This document shows, in pieces, positions 52,605 through 54,389 of a stretch of 54,389 nucleotides of DNA. The number at the start of each line of letters is the position of its first letter. Positions within the stretch are counted from its first letter, which is position 1. The position numbers and the translations under genes are program-made. The notes under the pieces were generated by a model, which ran no database searches, was not told the origin of the DNA, and saw nothing but the letters and a program-made list of their open reading frames with translations. Origin of the DNA: Bacteroidota bacterium (GTDB taxonomy: Bacteria; Bacteroidota; Bacteroidia; B-17B0; Aurantibacillaceae); the NCBI GenBank assembly GCA_016194985.1, contig JACQAK010000165.1, positions 1 to 54,389 on the forward strand, read 5' to 3'.

Positions 52605-54170
52605 TTATTTAGAAATTACTATTTTCTTATTGGTTAGTACATCAGCAGTTTTTATACTCACATTGTAAATTCCGGTTTCTAATTCAAAATTTATTTCTTG
52701 TTTATGCAATCCAACACTTTGTGCTTTGCTATTTTCCGTATAAATTTCTTTTCCTAAAACATCAGTAACAACAATATTTACATCCATATTTTTTAATAAT
52801 GAATATTCAATCGAAAATGAACCTTTTGTTGGATTTGGGTAAATCATTAAATCAATGTTATTTTGTTTGGAATCGTTTATACCTAATATAACCGAGCAAT
52901 TATAACCAAGAGTAACCAGTTCGTTTTGAATATTTGTACTACGATTTTGAATAAAAGACTTTAAGCCCGGATAAGTTGTTGAACCAACTGTAATATTTGA
53001 GTTGATGTTATTATCAAATTGTGTGTTATTAAACATTTTTAAAGGGTCAGCATACACATCAGCTTTTATTAAGTTATAAAGGCTATCAATTTTTGGATTT
53101 AAAACAGAAGGGTTAAATGTGTTTAGAAAATCGCAAACAAAAGTTATATATTGATTTTTGTAAGCTACATCATTAAGCATTCTATTAGCTAATGGTCGGT
53201 CGGTTGCACTTGGCTCAATATATAAAATACTTTTACTTTCAATAGATGCAACTGTACCCGGTACATCCATCCCAAAAACGGTGCTTGCATCCCAAGTAAT
53301 CCATTCAAATTTGTCAGTAGCTGTATTGTGATAAATATAATAATTGTGTACAAAACGAAAAGCATACGCATCAAAATCCACAAACATATTACAAGCTGCC
53401 CAAGAACCGATAAATGAGTTAGCGTCTAATGCTTTATCTACTGAATCTTTAAATTGAGTTGTTGTAGTTGTATTAATTTGTTTGGTTAAATTAATTAAAT
53501 CACTCCAATTATTTGCTGTTGTATTGGTTTTTAATGTATAGCAGTTGGTATAAGATGATATAGAGCCATGATACTTTAAATCAGCGCAAGCGGTAGTCCC
53601 TTTATCTCCTTTAAATAAATTACCGCCTTTATTACCAAATCGGTCTTTACAAAATGTTTTATTTATACGTTCTCCAAGTTGATAAAACCCTGAATAAACT
53701 CCATTTATATACAGTTTAGCGAAATTGGAACGAGGTGCATTTAATCCTTTTGAATTTAAAAAATCAAGAAATAATTTTTCTCTTATAAAACTTGGATCCT
53801 GGTAACAATTATTCAAATTAATAGAACTTAAACTATCATATTTTTGATTGTTTTTATATTCATCAAATGAAAGTGTAAATGGTTTTTTATTCCCGGGGTA
53901 ACCATAGTAAGATGAGTTGCCCTTAAATTGTATTCCAACCGAATCAAGAGTAGTAATACCATCAATTATTACTTGTGCAGGTATATAGGAGGATGAGTCA
54001 TTTGCGTCATCGTATGCTTTATTGTTTACAAGCAACGTCCAGTAATTAGATTGAGGAAAATTAATGTTAATGGTATGTATTTGTGTAACATTAAACAGAT
54101 TATCCCCTGCCGTAATTTGCGCTTCACAAAGTGTTGAAATTATTGATAATATGAATAATAGTTTTTTCAT
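52605..54170 (-). CDS. CotH-kinase-like surface protein with T9SS sorting domain
   Basis: The 521-residue product has a signal peptide and a CotH domain: VGIQFKGNSSY, KKPFTLSFDEY, ING-VYSGFYQLGERI, and the WITWDASTVFGMD block with the Asp of the active site. CotH proteins are atypical kinases or surface proteins. Residues about 440-521 form a T9SS sorting domain with MIYPNPTKGSFSIEY. The last 207 bases are nearly identical to the start of the partial gene beyond it (54182-54388). Confidence 0.85.
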   Translation of the reverse strand: MKKLLFILSIISTLCEAQITAGDNLFNVTQIHTININFPQSNYWTLLVNNKAYDDANDSSSYIPAQVIIDGITTLDSVGIQFKGNSSYYGYPGNKKPFTLSFDEYKNNQKYDSLSSINLNNCYQDPSFIREKLFLDFLNSKGLNAPRSNFAKLYINGVYSGFYQLGERINKTFCKDRFGNKGGNLFKGDKGTTACADLKYHGSISSYTNCYTLKTNTTANNWSDLINLTKQINTTTTTQFKDSVDKALDANSFIGSWAACNMFVDFDAYAFRFVHNYYIYHNTATDKFEWITWDASTVFGMDVPGTVASIESKSILYIEPSATDRPLANRMLNDVAYKNQYITFVCDFLNTFNPSVLNPKIDSLYNLIKADVYADPLKMFNNTQFDNNINSNITVGSTTYPGLKSFIQNRSTNIQNELVTLGYNCSVILGINDSKQNNIDLMIYPNPTKGSFSIEYSLLKNMDVNIVVTDVLGKEIYTENSKAQSVGLHKQEINFELETGIYNVSIKTADVLTNKKIVISK

Positions 54171-54388
54171 AGCCTTTAGTTTTATTTAGTAATTACTATT
54201 TTCTTATTGGTTAGTACGTCAGCAGCTTTTATACTCACATTGTAAATTCCGGTTTCTAATTCAAAATTTATTTCTTGTTTATGTAATCCAACACTTTGTG
54301 CTTTGCCATTTTCAGTATAAATTTCTTTTCCTAAAACATCAGTAACAACAATATTTACATCCATATTTTTTAATAATGAATATTCAAT
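52605..54388. repeat. 207-base direct repeat of the T9SS sorting-domain region (52605-52811 and 54182-54388)
   Basis: The two copies, 1577 bases apart, differ at only a handful of positions by eye and end at the window edge, so the true repeat may be longer. They lie at the 3' ends of consecutive genes. Gene conversion or tandem duplication of the C-terminal domain is the likely source. Confidence 0.85.
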
Positions 54389-54389
54389 A
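54182..54389 (-). CDS. C-terminal T9SS sorting domain of a further secreted protein (cut by window end)
   Basis: The frame is open through the window edge and encodes a sorting domain nearly identical to that of the CotH-like protein (three substitutions in the 60 residues from MDVNIVV to the stop). It belongs to a second T9SS cargo gene whose body lies outside. It is 11 bases upstream of the CotH-like start, so the genes are in tandem. The internal Met is not a start. Confidence 0.75.
   Translation of the reverse strand, partial: IEYSLLKNMDVNIVVTDVLGKEIYTENGKAQSVGLHKQEINFELETGIYNVSIKAADVLTNKKIVITK

Overview
The window looks like a chromosomal segment of a Bacteroidota bacterium, probably of the Sphingobacteriia/Chitinophagia kind. 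The evidence is AT-rich DNA, A-rich leaders with weak Shine-Dalgarno sequences, several secreted proteins ending in a type IX secretion (T9SS type A) sorting domain, a DUF6089/PorG-like outer-membrane protein, and heavy-metal genes in typical Bacteroidota arrangements. I saw no rRNA, tRNA, CRISPR array, integrase or transposase. All calls come from reading the sequence; no database was searched.

Layout. (1) 1-10.2 kb: a PHP-domain T9SS protein, then a metal-efflux operon on the minus strand: a His/Cys-rich secreted protein, a tiny membrane protein, an RND pump fused to its own outer-membrane factor, a lipoprotein adaptor and two ZIP-like transporters. (2) 10.4-16.8 kb: mostly plus-strand envelope genes (PagL-like deacylase, an HMA-like protein without CxxC, DUF2279, PorG-like barrel, a T9SS repeat protein, a lipoprotein) with a scar of two gene remnants near 12.98 kb, then a minus-strand PAS protein. 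(3) 16.8-31.75 kb: an uninterrupted minus-strand block of about 24 genes, unlike its surroundings. (4) 32.2-37.4 kb: a copper-handling set (multicopper oxidase fused to a CopB-like barrel, Met-rich membrane protein, Csp-like copper storage bundle, DUF305 lipoprotein, His-rich lipoprotein). (5) 37.5-50.2 kb: a long copper/metal operon from an outer-membrane factor and adaptor, through metal-binding lipoproteins, a methyltransferase and a cupredoxin, to a second RND pump and an HMA-AraC regulator. (6) 50.4-54.4 kb: a HYC/CC/PP metal-associated protein, a PD-(D/E)XK nuclease-like protein, a His-rich protein, and a CotH-like T9SS protein followed by a duplicated sorting domain cut by the window end.

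Block 3 is the most interesting part. It encodes lysis-type enzymes (amidase, GH108 muramidase, M23 peptidase), a holin-like protein, a spanin-like overlapping pair, two tandem fibre proteins and more than a dozen small single-span membrane proteins. It also encodes an abundant-looking beta-sandwich protein with an acidic head and a basic tail, followed by its own terminator. A second protein carries the same beta-sandwich, split by an inserted seven-bladed propeller. Several neighbours share a short Tyr/Asp-rich tag followed by a Lys/Glu-rich stretch and a transmembrane segment. I found no tail tube, sheath, portal, HK97-type capsid, terminase, packaging ATPase, replication gene or integrase. 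My inference is the structural and lysis module of a membrane-containing tailless virus, or a domesticated virus-like particle derived from one.

The metal regions fit together: RND tripartite pumps move ions from periplasm to outside, the oxidase and cupredoxin deal with periplasmic copper, Csp/DUF305/His-rich proteins buffer ions, and the HMA-AraC fusion is a plausible one-component sensor for its own operon.
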